This document shows, piece by piece, positions 37,691-46,283 of a DNA stretch of 64,000 bases (positions are counted from its first letter, which is position 1; each line of letters starts with the position of its first letter). Under the pieces are notes generated by a model that was given only the letters and a program-made list of their open reading frames with translations, ran no database searches and had not been told where the DNA came from. Source of the stretch: Bartonella machadoae (lineage in GTDB: Bacteria; Pseudomonadota; Alphaproteobacteria; Rhizobiales; Rhizobiaceae); assembly GCF_022559585.1 (NCBI RefSeq), contig NZ_CP087114.1:2488501-2552500 (forward strand). The letters are read 5' to 3'. Position numbers and translations under genes: made by a program.

Positions 37691-38236
37691 CTAACGGCTT
37701 AAAATAACGGGACGATCATCAATTGTACGTCCCTCAAAACGATCAATATTGGAAGAATAAAGGGCAACAATAACGCGTCCTGCATTATTATAGAGATATA
37801 ATCTTTTTCCTTTAACAGCCCACGAATTTACTTGAGAAATGATTCCCGGACAATGTAAAGGACCAGCTCGGTATCCTTGGCCAAATTTTGTTTGTGGCGT
37901 TGCAATTCGGCAAACTTTACCATCCATAGAGAGATTCCACACTCCAGCAATACTTGCAGGAAACAAATCAACAGCACTACTTGGCAATTCGAGACTAGCC
38001 ATTCGCCCATCGCTTTGAGAATCTCCTTTCTCATACATTGAAACCTCTGCTGTTTCAGAAGAGGAATAATAAGAAGAGGAAGGATCAGGCATCACTTCTG
38101 TTGGCATTTCTTGAAGTGGATAAAAAACTTCTGCTGTGTTATTATTATCGCTTCTATCAAATCGCGATGTTAAACATCCCCCTAAGAACATAACCATTGA
38201 TATTGCAATGAAAGACGAATTTTTAAAAAATGGCAT
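37691..38236 (-). CDS. omp19: Omp19-like outer membrane lipoprotein (Inh-type beta-barrel inhibitor domain)
   Basis: 181 residues from the ATG at 38236 (MPFFKNSSFIAISMVMFLGG then Cys), giving a lipoprotein signal with an LGGC lipobox; a start six codons earlier is possible. Residues about 25-95 are Ser/Asn/Pro-rich and unstructured. The C-terminal 90 residues (SIAGVWNLSMDGKVCRIATPQ, then FGQGYRAGPLHCPGI and SWAVKGKRLYLYN) closely follow Brucella Omp19, which has an AprI/Inh protease-inhibitor fold with one disulfide. Omp19 of Brucella inhibits host proteases and is immunogenic. Function here is by homology. Confidence 0.85.
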   Translation of the reverse strand: MPFFKNSSFIAISMVMFLGGCLTSRFDRSDNNNTAEVFYPLQEMPTEVMPDPSSSYYSSSETAEVSMYEKGDSQSDGRMASLELPSSAVDLFPASIAGVWNLSMDGKVCRIATPQTKFGQGYRAGPLHCPGIISQVNSWAVKGKRLYLYNNAGRVIVALYSSNIDRFEGRTIDDRPVILSR

Positions 38237-38474
38237 ATCTATACTCTTTCCCATAACTAAATAAATTCACTCAAAGAATAGGTGAACATGTGTTATATGG
38301 CATTTTACAAAGATAAATTAATAAATTTAAAAAATAGGATAAAAATAACTTATTTTAAGTAATAAATAATTTTCTGCCATCAATTTTATGATTATTTCAT
38401 GATTAAGTACTAGAAATTCATAATATTTTCAGCCATATATCTTTTGTAGCAATCATTAAAAATAGAGAAATTTC

Positions 38475-39326
38475 ATGAAAACGCCTTTCAGTAAAATGAA
38501 CGGTCTTGGTAATCAAATCATTGTTATTGATATGCGTAAAAGCACACATTCGCTTACACAGCAAGCAATATTTGCTTTATCGGCAGATCCTCAAACGCAT
38601 TTTGATCAAATTATGGCTATTCATACATCAACTAAAAAAGAAGCCAATTTTCGTATTGAAATATGGAATGCGGATGGTTCAATAGCTAAAGCTTGCGGTA
38701 ACGGTACCCGTTGCGTAATCGCATGGCTCACAGATCACAATCTTGGTGAAACTTTTCAATTGGAAATGCCCACTGGAATTATTGAAGGTAAACGCCGAAC
38801 GGACGGACTGATCTCTGTTGACATGGGGAAGCCCAATTTCAATGCAAAAGAGATGCCTGTTTCACGTGAAATAGTTGATACCAATCACGTAGAAATCACT
38901 GCTGGTCCTTTAAGAGATGCTTGCCTTGTATCCATTGGTAATCTTCATGCTATTTTTTTTGTTGAAAATGACATTCAACAGATTCCATTAGAAATCTATG
39001 GAGCAAAACTTGAACATGATCCTCTTTTTCCAGAACGCTGTAATATTTCTATCGCTTATGTCTCGTCAAAGAAAAGCCTAAATTTACGTACATGGGAGCG
39101 AGGCGCTAGATTAACACAAGCATGTGGTAGCGCTGCTTGCGCAAGTGCGGTAGCTGCTTATCGACGTGGACTCACAAAACGCCATATTGATGTGAATTTA
39201 CCAGGGGGAATGCTTAATATTTTTTATCGAGAAGATGATCACATTATCATGACAGGTCCAATCAAATATGAATTTAGTGGTTTTTTAAACCCTTTAACAG
39301 GGAGTTACAAAAAGGATCTCTCTTGA
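38475..39326 (+). CDS. dapF: Diaminopimelate epimerase
   Basis: 283 residues. MNGLGNQIIVIDMR at the start and NADGSIAKACGNGTRCVIAWL near 62-82 contain the first catalytic Cys; TQACGSAACASAVAAYRRGL near 215-235 contains the second. The enzyme interconverts LL- and meso-diaminopimelate for lysine and peptidoglycan. Asn/Asp in the usual NxDGS segment is present. The stop shares one base with the start of mtaB. A near-perfect parS sequence lies within the coding region at 38859. Nothing odd in the protein. Confidence 0.94.
   Translation: MKTPFSKMNGLGNQIIVIDMRKSTHSLTQQAIFALSADPQTHFDQIMAIHTSTKKEANFRIEIWNADGSIAKACGNGTRCVIAWLTDHNLGETFQLEMPTGIIEGKRRTDGLISVDMGKPNFNAKEMPVSREIVDTNHVEITAGPLRDACLVSIGNLHAIFFVENDIQQIPLEIYGAKLEHDPLFPERCNISIAYVSSKKSLNLRTWERGARLTQACGSAACASAVAAYRRGLTKRHIDVNLPGGMLNIFYREDDHIIMTGPIKYEFSGFLNPLTGSYKKDLS
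38859..38872. promoter_or_regulatory. parS-like site inside dapF (13 of 14 bases)
   Basis: GTTTCACGTGAAAT differs from the consensus GTTTCACGTGAAAC by the last base. It lies about 12 kb from the candidate oriC and encodes part of PVSREIVD, so coding constraint could explain it. Binding of ParB is inference. Confidence 0.5.
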
Positions 39327-40609
39327 TGACAATAGAAATTGTAACTTTTGGTTGTCGATTAAATAGCTACGAATCGGAAATCATACGCAAAGAAAGCTCT
39401 TCCTCGGGACTAGATAAGCTTAAAGACGGTGCCATTATCTTTAATACCTGTGCTGTCACAGCTGAAGCTGTACGACAAGCAAAACAAGCTATTCGCAAAG
39501 CAAGACGTGAAAATCCTCATGCCCGCATTATTGTAACAGGATGTGCGGCACAAACAGAAGGGCAGAATTTTGCCTCAATGTCAGAGGTTGATCTTGTTTT
39601 AGGGAATGAAGACAAGCTTCATGCACATTCTTACCGTCAACTTCCTGATTTTGGCATCAATCATTCTGAAAAATTGCGTATTAATGACATCATGGAAGTA
39701 GAGAAAATTGCTCCACACATGGTAAGTGCAATGGAAGAACGTACCCGTGCCTTTGTACAAGTACAAAATGGATGTGATCATCGCTGTACTTTTTGCATTA
39801 TTCCCTATGGACGTGGGCCATCACGTTCAGTTCCCATGGGGGCTGTTATTGAACAAATTAAACAATTGATAAACAATGGTATCCAAGAAGTGGTTCTAAC
39901 AGGTGTAGATCTTACAAGTTATGGCCACGATCTCCCTGGAAAAGTTACTCTAGGAAAACTAACTTCGAGTATTTTACACCACGTTCCTGATTTGCCTCGA
40001 TTACGCCTTTCATCAATCGATTCTATTGAAGCAGATGAAGAACTCCTTAATCTTTTAGCCTATGAAAAAAGAATAATGCCACACTTACATTTATCCTTAC
40101 AAGCTGGCGATAATATGATACTTAAAAGAATGAAACGGCGGCATTTGCGCGAACATGCAATTCAATTTTGCCAAGATTTACGTGCCAAACGTCCTACAAT
40201 GGTTTATGGTGCTGATTTAATTGCTGGTTTTCCAACCGAAACAGAAGAAATGTTCGAAAATAGTCTCTCTTTAATTCATGACTGTAATTTAACACATCTT
40301 CATGTCTTTCCTTTTTCTCCAAGAGAAGGAACACCTGCTGCGCGTATGCCTCAAGTCAACCGTAGAGTGGTTAAAATGCGTGCAGAAAGATTACGCAAAG
40401 CAGGTGATGAGGCGTATAAGAAACATCTTGCTCACTTACAAAATAGTCAACAAACAATTCTTGTTGAAAAAGATGAAATTGGACGAACAGAAGATTATAC
40501 TCTTGCACAAATTAAAGGTGTAAAAGCTGGAACTATTGTTCAAGCCCTTATTGTTGATCATGATGGTGATAAATTGATTGCTGTCCTTCCAAAATTGAAT
40601 GCCGCTTGA
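39326..40609 (+). CDS. mtaB: tRNA (N6-L-threonylcarbamoyladenosine-37-C2)-methylthiotransferase MtaB
   Basis: 427 residues from the ATG at 39326; a TTG one codon earlier overlaps the dapF stop. The N-terminal UPF0004 domain (VTFGCRLNSYES near 6, FNTCAVTAEAVRQAKQ near 40, VTGCAAQTEG near 72) supplies three Cys for the auxiliary iron-sulfur cluster. QVQNGCDHRCTFCIIPYGRGPSRS near 148 is the radical-SAM CxxxCxxC. HLSLQAGDNMILKRMKRRH near 255 follows, then a TRAM-like tail. It adds a methylthio group to t6A37 in tRNA-Lys. It precedes ftsY by 15 bases, an arrangement often seen in this order. Confidence 0.9.
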   Translation: MTIEIVTFGCRLNSYESEIIRKESSSSGLDKLKDGAIIFNTCAVTAEAVRQAKQAIRKARRENPHARIIVTGCAAQTEGQNFASMSEVDLVLGNEDKLHAHSYRQLPDFGINHSEKLRINDIMEVEKIAPHMVSAMEERTRAFVQVQNGCDHRCTFCIIPYGRGPSRSVPMGAVIEQIKQLINNGIQEVVLTGVDLTSYGHDLPGKVTLGKLTSSILHHVPDLPRLRLSSIDSIEADEELLNLLAYEKRIMPHLHLSLQAGDNMILKRMKRRHLREHAIQFCQDLRAKRPTMVYGADLIAGFPTETEEMFENSLSLIHDCNLTHLHVFPFSPREGTPAARMPQVNRRVVKMRAERLRKAGDEAYKKHLAHLQNSQQTILVEKDEIGRTEDYTLAQIKGVKAGTIVQALIVDHDGDKLIAVLPKLNAA

Positions 40610-40624
40610 TCAGGAAAAAACTTT

Positions 40625-41857
40625 ATGAAAAAATCTTTTATCAAAAAAATATTCTCTTTTAACAAATCTAAACAACAGGAAAGTGAACGTGTTTCCATTC
40701 CTCATGAAGCAGATACGACACAAGAAAGTGAATATAAAAATAAAGACATAAAAAACGATCAACCCTCTATAGAGAGAGAACAAGAAGAACAGGTAGAAAA
40801 TCAAAAGGCAACACCTGAAAATTGTGATGAGGAAACTCCATCTTTTGCACCACATTCTGGAAAAATAATTGTTACAGATACAATTAGTGAAAAAAGAAAC
40901 GAAGAATTTTCATCTGAATCTTCTGCTGAACAGAAAAAAACAGCGTGGTTTGGACGTCTAAAAAAAGGATTAGCCCTTTCTTCACAACGCTTAAGCGGGT
41001 CGATTGGAGACCTTTTTGTTAAAGGGAAACTTGATGAAGAAACCTTACAAGAATTGGAAGATATTCTTATTCAAGCTGATCTTGGTGTAGAAACGTCCAC
41101 GCGGATTACTGATATTTTGGCTTCTAATCGTTATGAGAAAAATTTATCTCCAGATGACATTCATACCATCATAGCTGACGAAATAAAAAAAGTATTGGAA
41201 CCTGTTGCAATTCCACTAGAACTTGACCTTAATCATAAGCCTCATGTTATTTTACTCGTAGGTGTAAATGGTACTGGAAAAACGACAACTATTGGAAAAC
41301 TTGCGGCAAAGCTCACCGCAGGAGGATTAAAAGTTATGCTCGCTGCTGGTGATACATTCCGCGCTGCTGCTATTGAACAACTCCATATTTGGGGTGAACG
41401 CACAGGATCTCCTGTTATTTCAACCAAACTAGGAGCGGATGCTGCAAGCCTAGCATTTGATGCTTATGAAAAAGCAAAAAAAGCAAACAGTGATGTCTTG
41501 ATTATTGATACAGCTGGACGTCTACAAAATAGAACAGAGTTGATGGATGAATTGGCAAAAATTATTCGTGTTTTAGGTAAACACTCTCCCCAAGCACCTC
41601 ATACAATTCTTCAAACACTTGATGCAACAACTGGGCAAAATGCGCTGAAACAAGTAGATATTTTCCGTAATATTGCTGGCGTTAATGGTCTTATCATGAC
41701 AAAGCTCGATGGTACAGCACGGGGAGGAATTCTTGTTGCCATTGCAGCAAAATATAAATTACCCGTTTATTTTATCGGCATAGGAGAGAATATAGAGGAT
41801 CTTCAACCTTTTTCTGCTTCTGAATTTGCCGAAACCATTGCAGGAAGACACGCATGA
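40625..41857 (+). CDS. ftsY: Signal recognition particle receptor FtsY
   Basis: 410 residues. The first ~100 residues are a highly charged, low-complexity A domain (Glu/Lys/Gln-rich) that binds the membrane. The N and G domains follow: LDELEDILIQADLGVE near 140, GVNGTGKTTTIGKLAAKL near 215 (P-loop), AGDTFRAAAIEQL near 243, DTAGRLQNR near 295, TKLDGTARGG near 360 and GIGENIEDLQPF near 385. It docks SRP-ribosome complexes at the inner membrane. The stop overlaps the start of the septation protein gene by 4 bases. Confidence 0.95.
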   Translation: MKKSFIKKIFSFNKSKQQESERVSIPHEADTTQESEYKNKDIKNDQPSIEREQEEQVENQKATPENCDEETPSFAPHSGKIIVTDTISEKRNEEFSSESSAEQKKTAWFGRLKKGLALSSQRLSGSIGDLFVKGKLDEETLQELEDILIQADLGVETSTRITDILASNRYEKNLSPDDIHTIIADEIKKVLEPVAIPLELDLNHKPHVILLVGVNGTGKTTTIGKLAAKLTAGGLKVMLAAGDTFRAAAIEQLHIWGERTGSPVISTKLGADAASLAFDAYEKAKKANSDVLIIDTAGRLQNRTELMDELAKIIRVLGKHSPQAPHTILQTLDATTGQNALKQVDIFRNIAGVNGLIMTKLDGTARGGILVAIAAKYKLPVYFIGIGENIEDLQPFSASEFAETIAGRHA

Positions 41858-42543
41858 AAAAAACTTCATTTAAACCTCATTCGCATAATAACTTCAACTC
41901 AAAGAAGACCAATGACAATCAAAAATCTTCTCTTTCACCCACCCTTAAATTTTTCTTAGAAATGGGACCATTGGTTATTTTCTTCCTTGCTAATTACAAG
42001 GGAGAGTGGTTGATAAATAATATCGGGATTTTTAAAAATTTTAGTAAACCTATTTTCCCTGCAACAGCTATTTTCATGGTAGCAATCATAGTTGCACTAA
42101 GCTTATCATGGGTTTTTGCACGAAAAATTCCCATAATGCCTCTCATCTCAGGAATATTCGTTCTTGTCTTTGGATTTTTAACTCTTTGGCTTCATAATGA
42201 CACTTTTATCAAAATGAAACCAACAATCATTAACAGCTTATTTGCTCTTATTCTTTTTGGTGGCATGCTTTTTAAAAAACCACTTTTGCGTTACGCCCTT
42301 GATTCTACTTTAAAACTTGATGATTTAGGATGGCAAAAACTCACATATCGCTGGGCATTTTTTTTCGTGTTTCTTGCTCTTTTGAATGAAGTTGTTTGGC
42401 GTAACTTTAGCGATAACTTTTGGACGAGTTTTAAAGTATTTGGTGTTATGCCCATAACGGTTGTTTTCATGATTACTCAGATGCCTCTTATCATTAAACA
42501 TTCAGAGGGTCTTTTTCCAGAAAAGGATAAATCTAATTCTTAA
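41854..42543 (+). CDS. yciB: Inner membrane septation protein A (YciB/IspZ family)
   Basis: 229 residues with about five or six membrane spans after a polar N-terminal 30 residues. FFLEMGPLVIFFLANYKG near 33, then IFPATAIFMVAI, PIMPLISGIFVLVFGFLTLWLHNDTFIKMKPTI near 90-120, WQKLTYRWAFFFVFLALLNEVVWR near 160 and FKVFGVMPITVVF match YciB/IspZ. These proteins affect cell envelope and septum formation; the mechanism is not clear. It is coupled to ftsY by a 4-base overlap. The Ser/Asn/Lys-rich extension at the start is longer than in enterobacteria. Confidence 0.9.
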   Translation: MKKTSFKPHSHNNFNSKKTNDNQKSSLSPTLKFFLEMGPLVIFFLANYKGEWLINNIGIFKNFSKPIFPATAIFMVAIIVALSLSWVFARKIPIMPLISGIFVLVFGFLTLWLHNDTFIKMKPTIINSLFALILFGGMLFKKPLLRYALDSTLKLDDLGWQKLTYRWAFFFVFLALLNEVVWRNFSDNFWTSFKVFGVMPITVVFMITQMPLIIKHSEGLFPEKDKSNS

Positions 42544-42612
42544 AACAATACCTTCATTACTATAAATTATTTTGTAAATTTATCGACATTACATCATTTA
42601 TGGAGGGAATAT

Positions 42613-43374
42613 GTGTTAATTGAACAGTTTGTCTGTCGAGAAGATAATTTTGGTGTACTCATTCATGACGAAAAAAGCGGTTACACAGCAGCAATTGATG
42701 CACCGGAAAGTAACGCGATTCAAAGAGCCCTAAAACGCCGCAATTGGACGCTTCAAACTATTTTTATCACGCACCATCATTATGACCATGTAGCAGCACT
42801 GGAAGAGCTAAAACAAATTTATAAAGCTGTAGTGATTGGACCGGAAACAGAGAAAGAAAAAATCAATCATCTTGATCAAACACTTCAACCTGATGAAAAA
42901 CTTCTCTTTGGTACGTGCCCGCTTTTAGCTCTTTCAACACCTGGTCATACTTTAGGTGCATTATCTTATTATTTTCCTGAAGAAGGTGTTCTTTTTGCTG
43001 GAGACACACTTTTTTCATTGGGGTGTGGACGTCTTTTTGAAGGAACACCTTTACAGATGTTAAACTCCTTAAAAAAACTTCGTCAGCTTCCCGATGAAAC
43101 ACTTCTCTATTGTGGTCATGAATACACAAAAAATAATGCTCTTTTTGCATTAACAATTGACCCACACAATCAAAAACTCCGTCAAAGAGTCGAAGAAGTT
43201 TTGTTATTACACACAAAAAACGCAATGACTTTACCAGTAACCTTAGGACAAGAAAAAGCTACTAATCCCTTTCTTCGCTGGGATAGTAGCACGCTGCGAA
43301 AAGAACTTGCAATGGAAAATCACACAGACGAAGAGGTCTTTGCTGAAATCCGAAGAAGAAAAGATAATTTCTAG
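42613..43374 (+). CDS. gloB: Hydroxyacylglutathione hydrolase (glyoxalase II)
   Basis: 253 residues with a GTG start at 42613; the ATG two bases earlier is out of frame and TGGAGGG lies upstream. The metallo-beta-lactamase motif ITHHHYDHVAAL (THxHxDH) is near 55, STPGHTLGALSYYF near 108 and FAGDTLFSLGCGRLFEG near 127 supply further metal ligands, and YCGHEYTKNN near 168 plus the C-terminal NPFLRW near 218 bind the glutathione thioester. It hydrolyses S-lactoylglutathione in methylglyoxal detoxification. A decayed gene follows directly. Confidence 0.93.
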   Translation: MLIEQFVCREDNFGVLIHDEKSGYTAAIDAPESNAIQRALKRRNWTLQTIFITHHHYDHVAALEELKQIYKAVVIGPETEKEKINHLDQTLQPDEKLLFGTCPLLALSTPGHTLGALSYYFPEEGVLFAGDTLFSLGCGRLFEGTPLQMLNSLKKLRQLPDETLLYCGHEYTKNNALFALTIDPHNQKLRQRVEEVLLLHTKNAMTLPVTLGQEKATNPFLRWDSSTLRKELAMENHTDEEVFAEIRRRKDNF

Positions 43375-43376
43375 TT

Positions 43377-43788
43377 ATGTTAAGGTTTGTATACCACTTG
43401 TTTTTTCTTTTTGTTTTATACACCAAAATGACAATAGCAAATGAAAAAACAATGCGTTTGATTTCCCATATATTCTAGAAAATTATATCTTAACAGAAGA
43501 TTTTCTCATAAGAATGGAACAAATTGAAAAAGATTGTAAAAATTTACCACCAGAGAAGTCAACAACATCCCATAAGAGTTATGAGAATAATCTTAAGATT
43601 TTATGGCTCTTATTTCTGATCAACCAAAACTTATGGCTCTTTTAAGAAAAAATAATATTACACCAAGAGATTTTGCTCTTGGCAATTTGGCAATTCAGGC
43701 AACAGTAACAGAACTTTTAAATGAATCCTCCCCTAGAGATTTTAAAAGAGAAGGTTTTTCTTCTCCTGAAAAAAATTCTGTATTTTAA
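43377..43788 (+). pseudogene. Frameshifted gene for a small secreted protein
   Basis: An ATG at 43377, three bases after the gloB stop, opens a signal-peptide-like start (MLRFVYHLFFLFVLY) that meets a stop near 43475. In another frame the text continues FPYILENYILTEDFLIRMEQ, IEKDCKNLPPEK and SYENNLK, and in a third frame ALISDQPKLMALLRKNNITP then RDFALGNLAIQATVTELL up to 43788. The three pieces together resemble a conserved alphaproteobacterial secreted protein of about 120-140 residues (pattern LTEDFL, PKLMAxL, ITPRDF). At least two frameshifts separate them. The family is not named; the resemblance is from memory. Confidence 0.6.
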
Positions 43789-43881
43789 AGTAATTTAGAA
43801 TTTGGTAAAAAATATTTATATAGAATGCTCGTTATTTTAAGAGGAAGTTGTAAATAGCTTATCTTTTCTTAGACAATAAAT

Positions 43882-44787
43882 TTAACTTTGCAAACGTCGA
43901 CAAATATCATCCAATTGCTCTAACGAAGAATAATGTATTTTTAGATCACCACCTTTTTTACCATGCCGGATAATGACCTTCATTCCAATAACATCTGCAA
44001 GTAATTTTTCTAAAGATTTTGTTTCTGTATCTTTCTCCACAATAGTTCTTTTTTTGACTTTAGGATTTGCCTGTTCATAGGCAAGTATTTCTGTCTGACG
44101 TACAGAGAGCCCTTCACGAATAATTTTTTCAGCCAATTCTTGCGGATTATCGACAGTGATAAGACAGCGTGCATGGCCTGCTGAAAGTTGCCCATCCGTC
44201 AAAAATTGCTGCACTTTTTGTGGAAGCTTTAATAAACGAAGCGTATTAGCAACATGACTCCGGCTTTTTCCAATGACTTGTGCTAAATCGGCTTGCGTAT
44301 ATCCATGTTCATTGAGTAAAATTTCATACCCCATTGCCTCTTCGATAGGATTAAGATCGGCACGTTGAACATTTTCAATAATAGCCAATTCTAAAGCTGT
44401 TTTATCATCTACATCGCGAACAATGACTGGTAATTTGCTTAAATTTGCTCGTTGTGCCGCACGCCACCGTCTTTCTCCAGCAATCAATTCAAACCGGTGA
44501 GGATGATCACGTGAGGGTCTCACAATAACAGGTTGAACAACACCGTGTTGGCGAATTGATTGTGCTAAATTATCAAGTTCCGAATCGGTAAAATGGCGTC
44601 GTGGGTTATGCGGATTGCATGAAATAGATTCAAGGGGAACAAATCTTTCAGAAACAGGGGATGCTGTAGTTGGATCCGTAAATTTGTCAGTATTTGATGA
44701 ACGTGTAAAATCATTATTTAAACTGATATCCCCAATTAATGCTGCTAATCCACGACCCAGTCTTTTTTTTGATTGATCATCATTCAT
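43882..44787 (-). CDS. parB: Chromosome partitioning protein ParB
   Basis: 301 residues. The N-terminal ParA-contact peptide KKRLGRGLAALIG is present. The ParB core includes ISCNPHNPRRHFTDSELDNL near 55, QHGVVQPVIVR near 80, and LIAGERRWRAAQRANL near 100 (CTP-binding GERR), NVQRADLNPIEEA near 138, then the helix-turn-helix QADLAQVIGKSRSHVANTLRLL near 160 and a C-terminal dimer domain. It loads on parS sites and spreads as a CTP-dependent clamp. It lies 44 bases after parA on the same strand. Confidence 0.96.
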   Translation of the reverse strand: MNDDQSKKRLGRGLAALIGDISLNNDFTRSSNTDKFTDPTTASPVSERFVPLESISCNPHNPRRHFTDSELDNLAQSIRQHGVVQPVIVRPSRDHPHRFELIAGERRWRAAQRANLSKLPVIVRDVDDKTALELAIIENVQRADLNPIEEAMGYEILLNEHGYTQADLAQVIGKSRSHVANTLRLLKLPQKVQQFLTDGQLSAGHARCLITVDNPQELAEKIIREGLSVRQTEILAYEQANPKVKKRTIVEKDTETKSLEKLLADVIGMKVIIRHGKKGGDLKIHYSSLEQLDDICRRLQS

Positions 44788-44831
44788 AGTTTTTCTCTTT
44801 GCGTTTTCTTATAAAAATTATTTTTACATTT

Positions 44832-45629
44832 TTAAGCAGCAGCATGTGCTTGTTTTTCGCGTTGAATGACTTCCGAAGCGAGACGCAAGTAAGCCTGACT
44901 ACCAGCACATGTTAAATCATAAAGCAATACTGGTTTACCAAAAGAAGGCGCTTCTGATACCCGCACATTTCGTGGAATAACAGTACGATAAACTTTATCT
45001 CCCATAAAAGAGCGCACATCTTGGACAACTTGATTCGAAAGATTATTCCGTCCATCATACATTGTGAGAACAATACCCTGAATTTCTAGAGATGGATTCA
45101 GAACAGATCGCACCTGTTTTACTGTTTCAAGCAATTGACTTAATCCTTCAAGTGCTAAAAATTCACACTGCATAGGCACTAAAACAGAATCAGCAGCACC
45201 CATAGCATTAAGTGTGAGAAGATTAAGAGACGGAGGACAATCAATGAGAATATAACTGTATTTTTTTTCCATCTTCGGATCATCACAGAGGGCTTTACGC
45301 AATCGTTGAATGCGATCTTGTGAGGAAGCAATTTCCATTTCCACACCTAAAAGATCAAGTGTAGAGGGGACAATATGGAGATTTGGAACAGCTGTTTTTA
45401 AAGCTGCTTTTGTGACTGAAATTCCTGAAATAAGCACATCATAAGAAGATAAAGGACGGCTATTACGATCAATTCCCAATCCTGTACTTGCATTCCCTTG
45501 CGGATCAATATCCATAATAAGAACATTTTCGCCAATAGCTGCTAAAGCTGTTGCAAGGTTAATTGCAGTGGTCGTTTTTCCGACTCCACCCTTTTGGTTT
45601 GCAATAGCGATGATCCGTGTTTCGCTCAT
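44832..45629 (-). CDS. parA: Chromosome partitioning ATPase ParA
   Basis: 265 residues. IAIANQKGGVGKTTTAINLATAL at the start is the deviant Walker A, DIDPQGNASTGLG near 42 the A' motif, YILIDCPPSLNLLTLNA near 127 Walker B and PMQCEFLALEGLSQLLETV near 150 the typical C-terminal landmark. It binds DNA non-specifically and pulls ParB-parS complexes apart after origin duplication. It lies 6 bases after rsmG. No oddities. Confidence 0.96.
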   Translation of the reverse strand: MSETRIIAIANQKGGVGKTTTAINLATALAAIGENVLIMDIDPQGNASTGLGIDRNSRPLSSYDVLISGISVTKAALKTAVPNLHIVPSTLDLLGVEMEIASSQDRIQRLRKALCDDPKMEKKYSYILIDCPPSLNLLTLNAMGAADSVLVPMQCEFLALEGLSQLLETVKQVRSVLNPSLEIQGIVLTMYDGRNNLSNQVVQDVRSFMGDKVYRTVIPRNVRVSEAPSFGKPVLLYDLTCAGSQAYLRLASEVIQREKQAHAAA

Positions 45630-45635
45630 TTTGCT

Positions 45636-46283
45636 TTACCCTCTATATGATCGAACATGAGAAATTTCTAAGATAACAGAATTTTCATCAATTTTACTTT
45701 TATGTTTTAGCAGATCAAACTGCCAATTGGCAGAGGCATTTTTTATTTCTGTAGCGTAATCCCGACCTTTTTGCAAAAGAGCTATTGTTTTTTTTGTTAA
45801 TAGCGGAAAAATAAGCTGTAGAAGAGCATCAAGAGAGGCTAATCCTCGCGCTGTTATAATCTCTGGCATATCTATTTTTTTGTATACATCTTCAATTCTA
45901 CAATGATAAACTTTTGCTGGAAGATTAAGTTGAGCAATAACTGTTCGCAAAAAAGCGACTTTTTTTCCATTACTCTCAACAAGATCAATATGCCCTGTTT
46001 TTTTTTCTTTCAGAAAAATAGCAATAACGATTGCGGGAAATCCACCACCTGATCCAAGATCACACCAATGCAAAAAATCACTGTATAATGGATAAATTTG
46101 CGCACAATCCAAGATATGGCGTGTCCATAGAACTGGTATTGTCGCATGAGATACCAGATTAATATGCGAATTCCACTGCGTAATTAAATTTTCAAATTGT
46201 ATTAAATTCTCCATCGTTTCACGTGAAACAGAAGGAACAATATTTAAGAGTGCTTGATATTTTTGTTCTATAGAAATATCCAT
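45636..46283 (-). CDS. rsmG: 16S rRNA (guanine527-N7)-methyltransferase
   Basis: 215 residues. HILDCAQIYPL near 57, WCDLGSGGGFPAIVIAI near 70 (SAM motif I), VESNGKKVAFLRTV near 103, and ARGLASLDALLQL near 145 are RsmG features. It methylates G527 in the 530 loop of 16S rRNA; loss causes low-level streptomycin resistance in other bacteria. The start shares one base with the mnmG stop. A perfect parS site is embedded in its codons for VSRET near residue 20. Confidence 0.94.
   Translation of the reverse strand: MDISIEQKYQALLNIVPSVSRETMENLIQFENLITQWNSHINLVSHATIPVLWTRHILDCAQIYPLYSDFLHWCDLGSGGGFPAIVIAIFLKEKKTGHIDLVESNGKKVAFLRTVIAQLNLPAKVYHCRIEDVYKKIDMPEIITARGLASLDALLQLIFPLLTKKTIALLQKGRDYATEIKNASANWQFDLLKHKSKIDENSVILEISHVRSYRG
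46216..46229. promoter_or_regulatory. parS site inside rsmG
   Basis: GTTTCACGTGAAAC, a perfect 14-base match to the chromosomal parS consensus, 0.6 kb upstream of parA. About 5 kb from the candidate oriC. Confidence 0.9.
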
